A stretch of DNA of 53,321 nt. Origin: Coriobacteriia bacterium (GTDB lineage Bacteria; Actinomycetota; Coriobacteriia; Coriobacteriales; UBA8131). Below are positions 7,705 through 17,696 of the stretch, in pieces (position 1 is the stretch's first letter; every line of letters begins with the position of its first letter). Under the pieces are notes generated by a model that was not told the origin of the DNA, did not search any database, and saw only the letters and a program-made list of their open reading frames with translations. Where the stretch lies: the NCBI GenBank assembly GCA_009783245.1, contig WRHL01000005.1, forward strand, positions 1 to 53,321. The letters are read 5' to 3'. The position numbers were made by a program, and so were the translations under genes.

Positions 7705-10263
7705 TTATTTCTTGTAGTAGGTGCCTTTGAGGGGGAGGCTTTGGCGGGCGATGCCGTCGAAGCGGTAGTAGGCGTGGGCCACCGCGGGGCTGGTGGGAAT
7801 GAGGCAGAGCTCCCCCACCCCTTTGGCGCCGTAGGCATACTCCAATAGGCGCTCATCTGCAATCTTGGTGAAGATCACCTCTATAGGAGGCACTTGCTTT
7901 GCGCGGGGCAGGCCCAGGGTGCCGAACTTCACCTGCGGATAGCCGCCTTCAACGGGGAAGTCCTCAGTGAGCGCGAAGCCCAGGCCCATGACAATGCCGC
8001 CCTCGATCTGGCCAGCACAGGAGATGGGGTTGACCGGCGCTCCTACGTCGTAGGCGGCTACGACCTTCTCCAGCCCGCCCTCATCGTCAAGGATGACCAC
8101 CTGGGTGGCATAGCTGTACGAGACATGGCTGACTGGGTTGGGCTTGGGTGAGCCCATGGCGTCGGTGGGGGGCGAGAACTCGCCGTAGAACTCGCGGCCC
8201 TCCAGGTCGGCAAGGTTATTACCGGCCTGCAGCTCCAGGGCAAGCTGGGTAGCAGCGCGGCGGGTCGCCTCGCCGGTCAGCACGGTCTGGCGGGAGGCCG
8301 TGGAGGTTCCCGCGTCCGGTGTGCGCACGGTGTCCGCGCGCTCAAAGACCACCTGGGCGGGGTCAAGGCCGGTGGCCTCGCAGAGCATCTGCAGGCACAT
8401 GGCGGCGATACCCTGACCCATGCAGGCCGCTGACGTGCGGATATGGACCTTGCCCTCCTCTATTGAGAGCAGGCAGCGGCTGGTGTCGATAAGGCCGATG
8501 CCCTTGCCGCTGTTCTTCAGGCCGCAGGCTATGCCGGCATACTTGTTGGACTCAAAGGCCTCCCTGACCGCTTCAAGCGTCTCCACCAACGCGGTGTTGG
8601 GATCGGCTATCTGGCCGTTGGGTAACACGTCGCCTGGCCGTATTGCGTTGCGATAGCGTATCTCCCAGGGGCTGATGCCCACCAGCTCAGCGAGGAGGTT
8701 GAGGTTGTTCTCCATGGCAAAGCAGCTCTGGGTGACCCCAAAGCCCCGGTAGGCGCCGGAGACCACGTTGTTGGTGTACACCGCCTTGCCGATGATGTCG
8801 ATGTTCTGGTAGTTGTAGGGGCCGGCCGCGTGGGTGCAGGCGCGCTGGAGGACCGGGCCGCCCAGGGAGGCATAGGCGCCGGTGTCAGCGATGAGCACCG
8901 CCTTCATGGCGGTGAGGATGCCGTGGGCATCGCAGGCGGTGGTGAAGTCCATCTCCATGGCGTGGCGCTTGACGTGGTAGTCGATGCTCTCCTGGCGGGA
9001 GAACTTCACTTTGGTGGGCCTCTTGGTGTGCCAGGCCATGAGCGCCGCATGCTGCTGCACGCTCATATCCTCCTTGCCACCAAAACCGCCGCCCACCAGG
9101 TTGGTGGTCACGTGGACCTTCTCAAAGGGGATGGCCAGCATGTTCGCCGTCTCGCGGCGGTCGTCGTAGACCGACTGCCCGCCGGTATACAGGTGCAGCT
9201 CATCCGTGCCAACAGGCACGGCAACAGCGACCTCTGGTTCCATGAAGGCGTGGTCGTTGTGGGGCGTTGAATAGTGACGCGTGACCACGTGGGCCGCCTT
9301 GGCTATTGCCGCATCCGGGTCACCGCGGTGCAGGTGCTCCTGGCTCATGATGTTGCCAGAGGAATGGATCAGCGGCGCGCCTTCTGCCAGCGCCTGGACA
9401 GGCGAGGTGACTGGCTCGAGCTCCTCAAAATCCACTTCGATGAGCGCCAGTATCTCATCCAGGCTCTCCGGCCGGATGCTTCCCACCAAGGCGATGGCGT
9501 CGCCAATATAGCGGGTCTCATGGCCAATGGCGATCATGACGTCCCAGTCCTGCACTACGTGGCCTATCTTGTTGTGGGGGACATCGGCTGCGGTCAGCAC
9601 GCGTACGCAGTCCGGGTGCTGCTCGGCCTTGCTGGTGTCAATACCCTTTATGAGGGCCCGAGGCGTGGGCGCGCGCAGGCACTTGGCATAGATCATGTCA
9701 TCCAGATAGATGTCATCGCCAAAGACGCCGGTACCCAACACCTTCTCCGCCACGTCGCTGCGGATGGTGTCACAGCCAATGCCAGATGTGACGGCGGGTA
9801 CAGGTAGGGGTTTATCGTCTAAGAGATAAGCGGCGGCAAGCAGGATGGCGTCCTCGATCTTCTGGTAGCCGGTGCAGCGGCAGAGGTTGTTGTTGATGGC
9901 CTTCTTGACCTCAGCGCGCGTGGGGCGCGGGTTCACATCGAGCAGGGCCTTGGCCGCGAGCACCATGCCGGGGATGCAGAAGCCGCATTGCACAGCGCCG
10001 GCCTGCCCAAAGCTCTGCACGTAGACGTCCTTCTCGTGCGCAGACAGGCCCTCCACCGTGAGCACCACAGCGCCCTCGAACTTCTCGATCTTGCGGGCGC
10101 AGGCCTTGGTGGCTTTGCCGTTGATAAGCACCGTGCAGGTCCCGCAGGCGCCCGAGCTGCACCCGTCCTTCACGGAGGTGAGCCGCAGGTCATCGCGCAG
10201 ATAGCGCAGGAGCGTCTTGTCTGCGGGTGCGTTATAGAGTGTTCCATTGATGGTGATGTCCAT
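7705..10263 (-). CDS. Selenium-dependent xanthine dehydrogenase-like molybdenum hydroxylase (2Fe-2S domains fused to Mo-binding domain)
   Basis: N-terminal CSSGACGTC, CGFCIPG...CRCTGYQ clusters; Mo-domain motifs GGGFGGKED, GAYRGFG; no FAD domain; neighbours are Se-Mo cluster genes. Confidence 0.9.
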   Translation of the reverse strand: MDITINGTLYNAPADKTLLRYLRDDLRLTSVKDGCSSGACGTCTVLINGKATKACARKIEKFEGAVVLTVEGLSAHEKDVYVQSFGQAGAVQCGFCIPGMVLAAKALLDVNPRPTRAEVKKAINNNLCRCTGYQKIEDAILLAAAYLLDDKPLPVPAVTSGIGCDTIRSDVAEKVLGTGVFGDDIYLDDMIYAKCLRAPTPRALIKGIDTSKAEQHPDCVRVLTAADVPHNKIGHVVQDWDVMIAIGHETRYIGDAIALVGSIRPESLDEILALIEVDFEELEPVTSPVQALAEGAPLIHSSGNIMSQEHLHRGDPDAAIAKAAHVVTRHYSTPHNDHAFMEPEVAVAVPVGTDELHLYTGGQSVYDDRRETANMLAIPFEKVHVTTNLVGGGFGGKEDMSVQQHAALMAWHTKRPTKVKFSRQESIDYHVKRHAMEMDFTTACDAHGILTAMKAVLIADTGAYASLGGPVLQRACTHAAGPYNYQNIDIIGKAVYTNNVVSGAYRGFGVTQSCFAMENNLNLLAELVGISPWEIRYRNAIRPGDVLPNGQIADPNTALVETLEAVREAFESNKYAGIACGLKNSGKGIGLIDTSRCLLSIEEGKVHIRTSAACMGQGIAAMCLQMLCEATGLDPAQVVFERADTVRTPDAGTSTASRQTVLTGEATRRAATQLALELQAGNNLADLEGREFYGEFSPPTDAMGSPKPNPVSHVSYSYATQVVILDDEGGLEKVVAAYDVGAPVNPISCAGQIEGGIVMGLGFALTEDFPVEGGYPQVKFGTLGLPRAKQVPPIEVIFTKIADERLLEYAYGAKGVGELCLIPTSPAVAHAYYRFDGIARQSLPLKGTYYKK

Positions 10264-10362
10264 GGTGACTCCTTTTGCTCGATGCGGCGTTTTGCCTGTG
10301 GTTCGCCAGCCCTACTGCTCTTCTCTGCCCTTTACTGCCTGCTACCGCTAACGCTGCCTATC

Positions 10363-11694
10363 TTATATCCTGGCCCAGAGTTTTGCAGCCTGCTCGCGAG
10401 ATTCACGCATCAGCTTCTCTTCATCTATGACGAGAAGTTCGCGCTCCTTCATGATGACACGGCCGTTGACAATGGTGGTGTCTACCAGGCGCCCACTGAC
10501 CCCAAAGAGGAGGTGGCTTGCCACTGTGTCCTCAGTGATAGGTGTGGGCGCCTCATAGCCGACTATGATGATGTCAGCGTACGCCCCTGGCTTAAGTGCG
10601 CCCACCTCGCCGTTGATGAGGCGGTTCATGATGGTGGCGTTGTTGTCGAAGAGCATCTGGTGCGGCTCCGGCCAGGCGACTGAGGGTATGCCCGCAACAT
10701 GTTTCTGGATGGCGTGCACGGCCCTCAGGCTCTGGGTCACGTCAACGCAGTAGCCGTCGGTGCCCATGCCCACCAGCACACCCGCTTTGAGCAGGTCAAG
10801 CACAGGCGAGCAGCCCACGGCGTTGGACATGTTGGATTCCGGCGCGTTGACAACAGCAACACCACTCTGGGCCAACAGCTCGATCTCACGCTCATTGACG
10901 TGCACGCAGTGGATGGCAAGAGAACGCTCGTTGAGCACGCGGCTGTCATACAGGCGCTCGATGACCCGCTTACCGTACTTGCTGTGGCAGTCCTCAACGT
11001 CCTCGATACCCTCGGCAACGTGGATGTGATAGCCCGCACCCACGGCTTCAGCGGCTTCGACGGTGGCGTCGAGCGTCGCAGGTGACACCGTCAGCTGGGC
11101 ATGCATGCCTACCAGGCCGCCCAGCATGTCGTCGCCGCGGGCCTTGCAATGCGTGAAGAACTCGATATTCTCGTCAATGCCCTCACGGGCGATCTGAGCG
11201 CCGTCGCGGTCCGAGATCTCATAGCTGAGGTTGCTCCTGATGCCTACCTCCGTGGCGGCCTGCGCGATGCGCTGCAGCGAGCCGCGCACGGCATAGGGGC
11301 TCGCGTTGTGGTCGATGACCGAGGTCACGCCCATGCGCGCCGCGTCGATGAGCGGGCCAACGGCGCTGTAATAGACGTCGTCAAGCGTCAGCATCCTGTC
11401 AAGCTTCCACCACAGGCCCTCCAACACATCGCCAAAGTTCATGGCGGGCTTGGAGTTGAAGTTGATGCCGCGGGCGAAGGTGCTGTAGTAATGCATGTGG
11501 GCGTTGATGAAGCCGGGCATGACCAGGCGGCCTTTGGCATCCATGATGTCCGCGTTGGGGAACTGGACGAGAAGGTCGGCTGTGGTGCCCACCGCGGTTA
11601 TCTGCTTGCCGTCGAAGGCGACGGCGCCGCCCTGGATGAAGGGCTGGGTGGCGTCTCTGGTGACTACGGTGCCGTTGGTGATGAGAGTGGTCAT
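10363..11694 (-). CDS. ssnA: Putative aminohydrolase SsnA
   Basis: Amidohydrolase motifs (PGFINAHMHYYSTFARGI, HIHVAEGIEDVEDC, HCVHVNE) and cluster context. Confidence 0.9.
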   Translation of the reverse strand: MTTLITNGTVVTRDATQPFIQGGAVAFDGKQITAVGTTADLLVQFPNADIMDAKGRLVMPGFINAHMHYYSTFARGINFNSKPAMNFGDVLEGLWWKLDRMLTLDDVYYSAVGPLIDAARMGVTSVIDHNASPYAVRGSLQRIAQAATEVGIRSNLSYEISDRDGAQIAREGIDENIEFFTHCKARGDDMLGGLVGMHAQLTVSPATLDATVEAAEAVGAGYHIHVAEGIEDVEDCHSKYGKRVIERLYDSRVLNERSLAIHCVHVNEREIELLAQSGVAVVNAPESNMSNAVGCSPVLDLLKAGVLVGMGTDGYCVDVTQSLRAVHAIQKHVAGIPSVAWPEPHQMLFDNNATIMNRLINGEVGALKPGAYADIIIVGYEAPTPITEDTVASHLLFGVSGRLVDTTIVNGRVIMKERELLVIDEEKLMRESREQAAKLWARI

Positions 11695-11722
11695 GGCGGT
11701 GCTCCTTTTCGCTGGTCAGGTT

Positions 11723-14700
11723 TCAGTTTTTGCGCAGCAGATAGCTGTAGTCGGAGTCGATGGTCTCGATCAGGGTTGCGAAGCCTTTTGCCTGTGACGC
11801 GGTGAGCTCTGCGAGGGAGGCCTCGATGACCGCGGCATCCTCAAGGCGGAGCCGGTAGCGGCCGTTGCCAAGCGGCAGGAAGCCGATGTTCTTGCTGTCC
11901 GCGAAGTCCTCCTCGGTGGAGAAGAGCGTGAACTTGTCGAGATAGGGGTTGCCGGCCGTGGGACAGAAGACGCCGCAGTTGCCGCACTCATTGCAGAGGC
12001 CGTCGAGGTGCAGTATCTGATAGCGCTTCTTGAACGCTTCCTGCGAGGCGCCCAGGTCCAGTGCCAGGTTCGCGCGGTTGGGGCACACCTGGGTGCAGAT
12101 CCCGCAGGCTGCGCTGCACGTCAGGCAGCGCGCTGCCTCAGCAGCAATGCCGGCTTCAGCGGCGATGCCGGCTTCAGCGGCAGCATCAAGCTTGCAGGCC
12201 TCCAGCACACCCCACTTGGCATGTAGTTCTTCGCGACAGGCCTCTATGGCAAAGCTGGTGAAGTCATTGTCCAGGTCGAGCTTGGCCAGTATATCTGTGG
12301 CGATGAGCTTGGCATCTGCCATGGCCTTGACCACGGTCTTGGGGCCGGCTTTGCAATCCCCCGCCACATAGACGCCCGCAAGCGAGCTCATGTTGTTCTC
12401 ATCAAGCTGGGCGAATCCCCGCCCGTCCAACTGCAAGCCATTAGTAGCAAAAGCGGTGGTGTCCACGCCTGCTCCCACGGCATTGATCACGGTGTCGAAC
12501 TGCAGCTCCATGCTTTGCCCGCTTGGGGTTATGCCAGGCCTGCCGCTTGCATCCAGCTCGCCAAGCGCCATGACATCCAGGGTCAGGCTTCCGTCAATGA
12601 AGGCCGTGGGCGAGCAGAGCTCTGTGAGCTGCACGCCGTCTGCCAGTGCCTCCTCTATCTCCTGGGGCTGTGCCGGCATGAGCTCTCTGGTGCGCCGATA
12701 CAGGATATGCGCCTCTTTGACACCCTGGTTGCGGATGGCTGCGCGCGCGCAGTCCATGGCAACGTCGCCACCGCCTATGACGGCAACGCGCTCACCTAAA
12801 TCCAGCTGCAGGCTCGTGCGACGTGATGCCTCTAAAAAGCCCAGCGCGTCATGCACGCTTACCCCGTCAACCGCCAGGTCAGAGCGCCCAGGTTTCCACG
12901 CCCCGGTAGCCAGGACGATGAAATCGAACTCCTGCCTGAGCTCAGCCAGGTCATAGTCAGCAGAAGCGCCATACTCAAAGCTGACCCCCAGGGCCTCGGC
13001 CAGGGCGACGTCAAGCGCGACCTCCTCAGAGGAGATCCTGAAGGCGGGAATCACCTGCGAGACAATGCCACCTGCCGTAGCGCGCGTCTCGCGCACCGTC
13101 ACATCCACGCCGTTGCGACGCAGGTAGGTGGCGGTTGCCAGGCCGGCCGCACCGGCGCCTATCACCAGCACCTTGGCCTCGCTCCTGAGCGGGCTTACGA
13201 CAGCAAGCGCCTGCGTGAAGGCCTGCTGGGCCGCAAGTGACGCGGCCTTCTTGGCGCTGCGTATCTGGACCTGATCCTCATAATCTATGCGTGTACAGCG
13301 GTTCTGGCACTGATGGTCGCATATGGTCCCGGTGATGGAGGGCAGCACGTTGTCGTTGAAGATGATCTGGAAGGCCTTGGCATAGTCGCCCTTGGCGACC
13401 TGCTCCAGATAGGCGGGGATCTGCTGGTTGATGGGGCAGCCGGTCTTGGAGCAGGGGGCTTCTCCGCAGTCGAAAAGCGCCAGGGCCTCAGCAGATTTGC
13501 GCGAGCCCACCCCACGGTGTTCCTTGCGATGCCGCTTCTTGCCCGTCACCCCTTCTGCCAGCGCTGAGAGCGCTTCCACATCCAGGGTCTTCTGCGCAGG
13601 GTCGATGGTCGCCTCGGCTATCACGGCCATCTGCTGCAGGCGCTCATAACCGCCGGGCTTGAGGAGGTTGGTCGCCAGGGTGACCGGCCGTATGCCGGTT
13701 GCTAAAAGCTCAGCCAGGTTGAAGGCATCGGCGCCCCCTGAATAGGAGATGCGGATCTGACCATCAAAGGCCTGGCTCAGCCTGTTGGCCGCCGTGATGG
13801 AAAGCGGCAACAGCGAACGCCCCGACATGTACATCTCCTCGCCGGGCAGCTCGCCCCGCTTGATGTCCACCGGGAAGGTGTTGGTTATCTTGACACCCAG
13901 GTCCAGCCCGCACTCTGCGGCGACCACCTGCAGGCGCCCGACCATGGCAACAGCCTCGTCGAACTGCAGGTCCTCTTTGAAGTGATGGTCGTCAAAGTGG
14001 ATGTAGCTGTAACCCATGCTGTCGAGCAGGGTGCGCGCGGTCTCATAGCCAAGCAGGGTGGGGTTGCATTTGATGCAGGTGTTGAAGCCCTTCTCGGTAA
14101 GCAGGTAGTTGGCGATCTGCTCTATCTCCTCGCGGGGGCAACCGTGCAGGGTGGAGACGGTGATGCTGTTGGAGATCTGCGTGGGGATGGCAGCCAGGTC
14201 ATCGGCGCCAAACACCTCGAAACGCTCAAGGTTGGCCGCAAGCCAATCCGTGCATTCCTTCCAGACAGCGGTCGCAGAGGCGTTGCGCATACCCTCCAGG
14301 TACGCGTCGATCTTGGGGGACTTCACCCCATCCAGGCTGTAACCCACGCTCATGTTGAAGAGGACGCCGGTGCCAAGGCCAAACTCCACGCCCAGCACAT
14401 GCACGGCGAACCAGGCTTTGACGTACTCATCAAAGGCCTGTTGCACGGTGAGCTCCGTGGACCACTCGACGTTGTAGCACTCGTCGGATGCGTTGATGCA
14501 GGGGCGCGCCACGCAGGCACGCAGTTCGTCGCCGTCCATGATCTGCACGGTCTTGAGCTCCACAAAGTGGCCGCCTGCCAAAAAGGCCGCGACGATATTC
14601 TCCGCAAGCTGGGAGTGGGGGCCCGCGGCGGGGCCTATGGGAGAGTCAAGCTCTGTGCCAAAGCGCGTGATCCGGTTGCCGCTTTGGTTGCGATAGAACT

Positions 14701-14800
14701 TCTCCGCATGGATGCCAAAGATGGTCTTGCTGGCACCGTACTCGCCCAGGGCATGCTCCATCAGCGAAGCAAAGCTCAGTGGTCTCATGATCTCGCTCAT
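11723..14800 (-). CDS. ygfK: YgfK-type putative selenate reductase (Fe-S/FAD oxidoreductase)
   Basis: 1025 aa with N-terminal DHOD-like region, GltD-like FAD domain (VIGAGAAGLATATYLRRNG), C-terminal ferredoxin cysteines (CLTCSAACGICTQVCPNR, CNECGNCGVFCP). Confidence 0.93.
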   Translation of the reverse strand: MSEIMRPLSFASLMEHALGEYGASKTIFGIHAEKFYRNQSGNRITRFGTELDSPIGPAAGPHSQLAENIVAAFLAGGHFVELKTVQIMDGDELRACVARPCINASDECYNVEWSTELTVQQAFDEYVKAWFAVHVLGVEFGLGTGVLFNMSVGYSLDGVKSPKIDAYLEGMRNASATAVWKECTDWLAANLERFEVFGADDLAAIPTQISNSITVSTLHGCPREEIEQIANYLLTEKGFNTCIKCNPTLLGYETARTLLDSMGYSYIHFDDHHFKEDLQFDEAVAMVGRLQVVAAECGLDLGVKITNTFPVDIKRGELPGEEMYMSGRSLLPLSITAANRLSQAFDGQIRISYSGGADAFNLAELLATGIRPVTLATNLLKPGGYERLQQMAVIAEATIDPAQKTLDVEALSALAEGVTGKKRHRKEHRGVGSRKSAEALALFDCGEAPCSKTGCPINQQIPAYLEQVAKGDYAKAFQIIFNDNVLPSITGTICDHQCQNRCTRIDYEDQVQIRSAKKAASLAAQQAFTQALAVVSPLRSEAKVLVIGAGAAGLATATYLRRNGVDVTVRETRATAGGIVSQVIPAFRISSEEVALDVALAEALGVSFEYGASADYDLAELRQEFDFIVLATGAWKPGRSDLAVDGVSVHDALGFLEASRRTSLQLDLGERVAVIGGGDVAMDCARAAIRNQGVKEAHILYRRTRELMPAQPQEIEEALADGVQLTELCSPTAFIDGSLTLDVMALGELDASGRPGITPSGQSMELQFDTVINAVGAGVDTTAFATNGLQLDGRGFAQLDENNMSSLAGVYVAGDCKAGPKTVVKAMADAKLIATDILAKLDLDNDFTSFAIEACREELHAKWGVLEACKLDAAAEAGIAAEAGIAAEAARCLTCSAACGICTQVCPNRANLALDLGASQEAFKKRYQILHLDGLCNECGNCGVFCPTAGNPYLDKFTLFSTEEDFADSKNIGFLPLGNGRYRLRLEDAAVIEASLAELTASQAKGFATLIETIDSDYSYLLRKN

Positions 14801-16020
14801 TTTGTCTCCTCCTCACATGATGGGCAGAACCCCTCCCACACAACCTTCTTATACATCTCAGGGTCAGTGTCACCCTCGGTGCTGAAGCACAGTACTACGG
14901 AATCCTGGTCAAGGCCCAGCGCCTCCCTGAAGCCCTGGTATTCCTCTAACGATAAAAGCGCTGATAACAGGCCTACGCCCACCGCTCCGGACTCACCGGA
15001 AAGCACAGGGGCATCACCTTTAAGCGGGGCTGCCAACACGCGCATACCCTGGGCGCTGACCCAGTCGGGCGCGGAGACAAAGAAGCCCGCCTTGTTCTTG
15101 AGTATCTCCCAGGAGATGACGTTTCCTTCTCCGCATGCCAGGCCGGCCATGATGGTCTGCAGGTCTCCGCCAACGGCAACCAGCTCTCCAGCTTGCGCCG
15201 AGCGGTAGAGGTTGTCTGCCGCCGCGGCCTCGATGATCACCGTTGTGGGGCAGGCGTCTTGATACGCGTTGGCAAAGTAGCCCTGCACCGCGCCGGCCAG
15301 CGAGCCGACGCCCGCCTGGATGAAGATATGGGTGGGGGTGACGCCCTGGGCCTTGAGCTGCTCGTCAGCCTCAGCGGCCATGGTGCTGTAGCCTTGCATT
15401 ATCCATCCGGGGATCTGGGTGTAGCCCGGCCAGGCGGTGTCCTGCACCATGACGCCATGGGGGTCTGCCTTGGCAAGCTCTGCGGTGCTCCGCACGGTGT
15501 CATCATAGTTTGTGCTGGTGATGAAGGCCTCTGCTCCTTCTTTGCGGATATTCTCCAGGCGGACCTGGGAGCTGCCGGCCGGCATACAGACAACGGACTT
15601 CTGCCCCAGCCTGTTTGCGGCCCAGGCCACTCCCCTGCCATGATTGCCATCCGTGGTGGTGTAGAAGGTGATCTCCCCCACCTGGGCTTTGGTCTCAGGC
15701 GAGATGAGCTCCCCATAGCTGAGCTCTGAGATGTCCTTGCCAAGCAACCCGGCAAGATAGACGCCTATCGCATAGGAGCCGCCCAGTACCTTGAAGGCGT
15801 TGAGGCCAAAGCGATGCGACTCATCTTTAACGTAGGCGCCCTGTATGCCCAGGTGCCCGGCCAGCGCGTCGAGCCTTGCCAGCGGGGTTGGAGCGTACTG
15901 TGGGATAGATGCGTGGAACGCGCGCACCTTTTTGACGGCGCTTGCGTCGATGAGCCCCAGGCTGGCCGAGCAGTCGCTGGGCGCCAGGGTGTTCTGGGTC
16001 CACTTGATGCTGTCTTTCAT
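14797..16020 (-). CDS. ygeX: Diaminopropionate ammonia-lyase
   Basis: PLP fold-type II sequence (KDESHRFGLNAFKVLGGSYA; TTDGNHGRGVAWAA; GVGSLAGAVQGYF); ATGA overlap with ygfK. Confidence 0.93.
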   Translation of the reverse strand: MKDSIKWTQNTLAPSDCSASLGLIDASAVKKVRAFHASIPQYAPTPLARLDALAGHLGIQGAYVKDESHRFGLNAFKVLGGSYAIGVYLAGLLGKDISELSYGELISPETKAQVGEITFYTTTDGNHGRGVAWAANRLGQKSVVCMPAGSSQVRLENIRKEGAEAFITSTNYDDTVRSTAELAKADPHGVMVQDTAWPGYTQIPGWIMQGYSTMAAEADEQLKAQGVTPTHIFIQAGVGSLAGAVQGYFANAYQDACPTTVIIEAAAADNLYRSAQAGELVAVGGDLQTIMAGLACGEGNVISWEILKNKAGFFVSAPDWVSAQGMRVLAAPLKGDAPVLSGESGAVGVGLLSALLSLEEYQGFREALGLDQDSVVLCFSTEGDTDPEMYKKVVWEGFCPSCEEETK

Positions 16021-16023
16021 ACG

Positions 16024-16434
16024 TCAGCCCTCAACCAATCCGATAGCCTCGATCTCCACCAACGCCCCCTTGGGAAGCGCAGCCACCGCAACCGCAGAGC
16101 GGGAGGGCAGGGCCTCGCCGGTGAAGAAGCGGGCGTATACCAGGTTCATCTGGGCGAAATCCTCCATATCCTGCAGGAAGACCGTGGTCTTCACCACCGC
16201 GTCAAGGCTGCTTCCCGCGGCCTCAAGCACGCATGCCAGGTTCTGTATCGCCTGCTCGGCCTGGTCGGCAGCGGTGGCGCCGACAATCTCACCCGTGGCT
16301 GGATCCAGCGGTATCTGCCCCGAGGTGAAGACCAGGTTACCTACGCGGTTCGCCTGGGCATAGGGGCCAATAGCGGCTGGCGCCTTGCTGGTTGCGATTA
16401 CCTGTCTTGTTGTTTCCTCCATGATGCCCTCCAA
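16024..16434 (-). CDS. RidA (YjgF/YER057c/UK114) family deaminase
   Basis: APAAIGPYAQANRVGNLVFTSGQIPLDPATGEIV. Confidence 0.93.
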   Translation of the reverse strand: MEGIMEETTRQVIATSKAPAAIGPYAQANRVGNLVFTSGQIPLDPATGEIVGATAADQAEQAIQNLACVLEAAGSSLDAVVKTTVFLQDMEDFAQMNLVYARFFTGEALPSRSAVAVAALPKGALVEIEAIGLVEG

Positions 16435-16576
16435 AACTGCCGTTCTTCTCGTTACCTTCTCAGAGTGTCCTTCACCCTGGGGAGTGTGCTTTGCAACTCC
16501 CCTCTTGCTTCTCCCTGTTGTTGATTTGGCACCGGTCGCCGTCCTGTCTGGACCGTACTGGCTGCGGCGCTGCCCG

Positions 16577-17236
16577 TCAGGAGCCTGTTGCGTCTTCCTC
16601 CAAACCGTTCAGATAGTTATAGAGCGTGTATTTGGAGATCCCGTAATAGTCGGAGATGCGGCCAGAGCTCTTCATGACAAGCAGAGCGCCCTTCTTGTCG
16701 AGGAACTGGATCGCCCGCATCTTGTCTTCCTTGGTCATGGCCGAGATGGGTTTGCCAATGAGCTTGTGCGACTCGTCGATCAGCTGGTCAAGCAGGTTGT
16801 TGACGTCGCCCGGGATGGTCACCGTCTCCTGGCCGAGGTCCTCGACCATCGCCAGTTCATCCAAGGTACGTTTTGCCAGCACCAGGTCGCTGATGTCGAA
16901 GTTGATGCACAGGACGGCGACTACCTCGCCCTCGTCATTGCGGATGTTGATGGTGGATGAGCGGAGCATCCGCCCGTCCTTGGAGTTGGTGATATAACCA
17001 AAACGGTTCTCAACGTCCTTATCCTTAAGGGCCTTGAGAACCGTTTCACTGGCGCTGTCGCCTACTTGCCTGCCGGTCACATGACCGTTCTCAATAAAGG
17101 CGATGCTGTGGTCCACGCCGTGCGTTGTGTCATGGATGGCCACTTCGCAGTTGGAGCCGAACTGCCGGGCGATACCAACGGCGATGTCCTCCAAAAAGGG
17201 TTTGAACTGCTGATAACCCTGCTTGTCTTTTGCCAC
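16577..17236 (-). CDS. YheO-type PAS domain / helix-turn-helix transcriptional regulator
   Basis: N-terminal YheO-like PAS sequence (FGSNCEVAIHDTTHGVDHSIAFIENGHVTGR) and C-terminal HTH (SGRISDYYGISKYTLYNYLN); GTG start, GGGAGGT RBS. Confidence 0.85.
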   Translation of the reverse strand: MAKDKQGYQQFKPFLEDIAVGIARQFGSNCEVAIHDTTHGVDHSIAFIENGHVTGRQVGDSASETVLKALKDKDVENRFGYITNSKDGRMLRSSTINIRNDEGEVVAVLCINFDISDLVLAKRTLDELAMVEDLGQETVTIPGDVNNLLDQLIDESHKLIGKPISAMTKEDKMRAIQFLDKKGALLVMKSSGRISDYYGISKYTLYNYLNGLEEDATGS

Positions 17237-17262
17237 GATAACCTCCCTTTTCCGTCTCTTGG

Positions 17263-17322
17263 AGTATACTACTGAGCAATCTGCATGTCAACTAATTATT
17301 TGTATAACTAAAAATTATTTTG
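17263..17322 (-). promoter_or_regulatory. Sigma70-type promoter TTGACA-N17-TATACT with upstream AT-rich element (regulator gene)
   Basis: Minus strand: -35 at 17286-17291, -10 at 17263-17268, AT element to 17322 shared with the ygeY promoter. Confidence 0.75.
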
Positions 17323-17458
17323 GTACGATATTGTTGCGAGGAGTATGGGTTTGACTTCACCCACCCTGCCCAGACCCGCCTGCATCAGGGAGCTAGCCCA
17401 GCGGGATGACAAAGGGGACGGTCCCTTTTGTCATATTGTCACCCCTGTCACACTATAC

Positions 17459-17671
17459 TGTCACCCCAGGCTTGACCCGGGGCCTAGCCCAGCGGCTGTG
17501 GCACAACTGGGGCTGTCGTCTATTGCTGCCGTGGGCACTACGAGGGAAAAGAGCAGCAGTGAAGAAGGAGGGGTGACATGTGTTTGGTGATGACAAAGGG
17601 GACGGTCCCTTTTGTGACAAAAGGGACCGTCCCCTTTGTCATCACCCTTTGTCATAAAGCCTGGGGTGACA
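17459..17671. repeat. Composite repeat element: 15-bp terminal inverted repeats enclosing a 61-bp perfect palindrome
   Basis: TGTCACCCCAGGCTT (17459-17473) and AAGCCTGGGGTGACA (17657-17671); palindrome 17586-17646. Confidence 0.75.
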
Positions 17672-17696
17672 AGGGAAAAGGAGGGGACTTCAGTCC

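Noticed and set aside
13982-15208. 408-aa plus-strand ORF, plus 31436-32770, 22034-22753, 19186-20094 and 11101-11805
   Set aside because: All antisense to confidently assigned genes (ygfK/ygeX, GltD-like, ygeY, arcC, ssnA); low-complexity composition and no family motifs.
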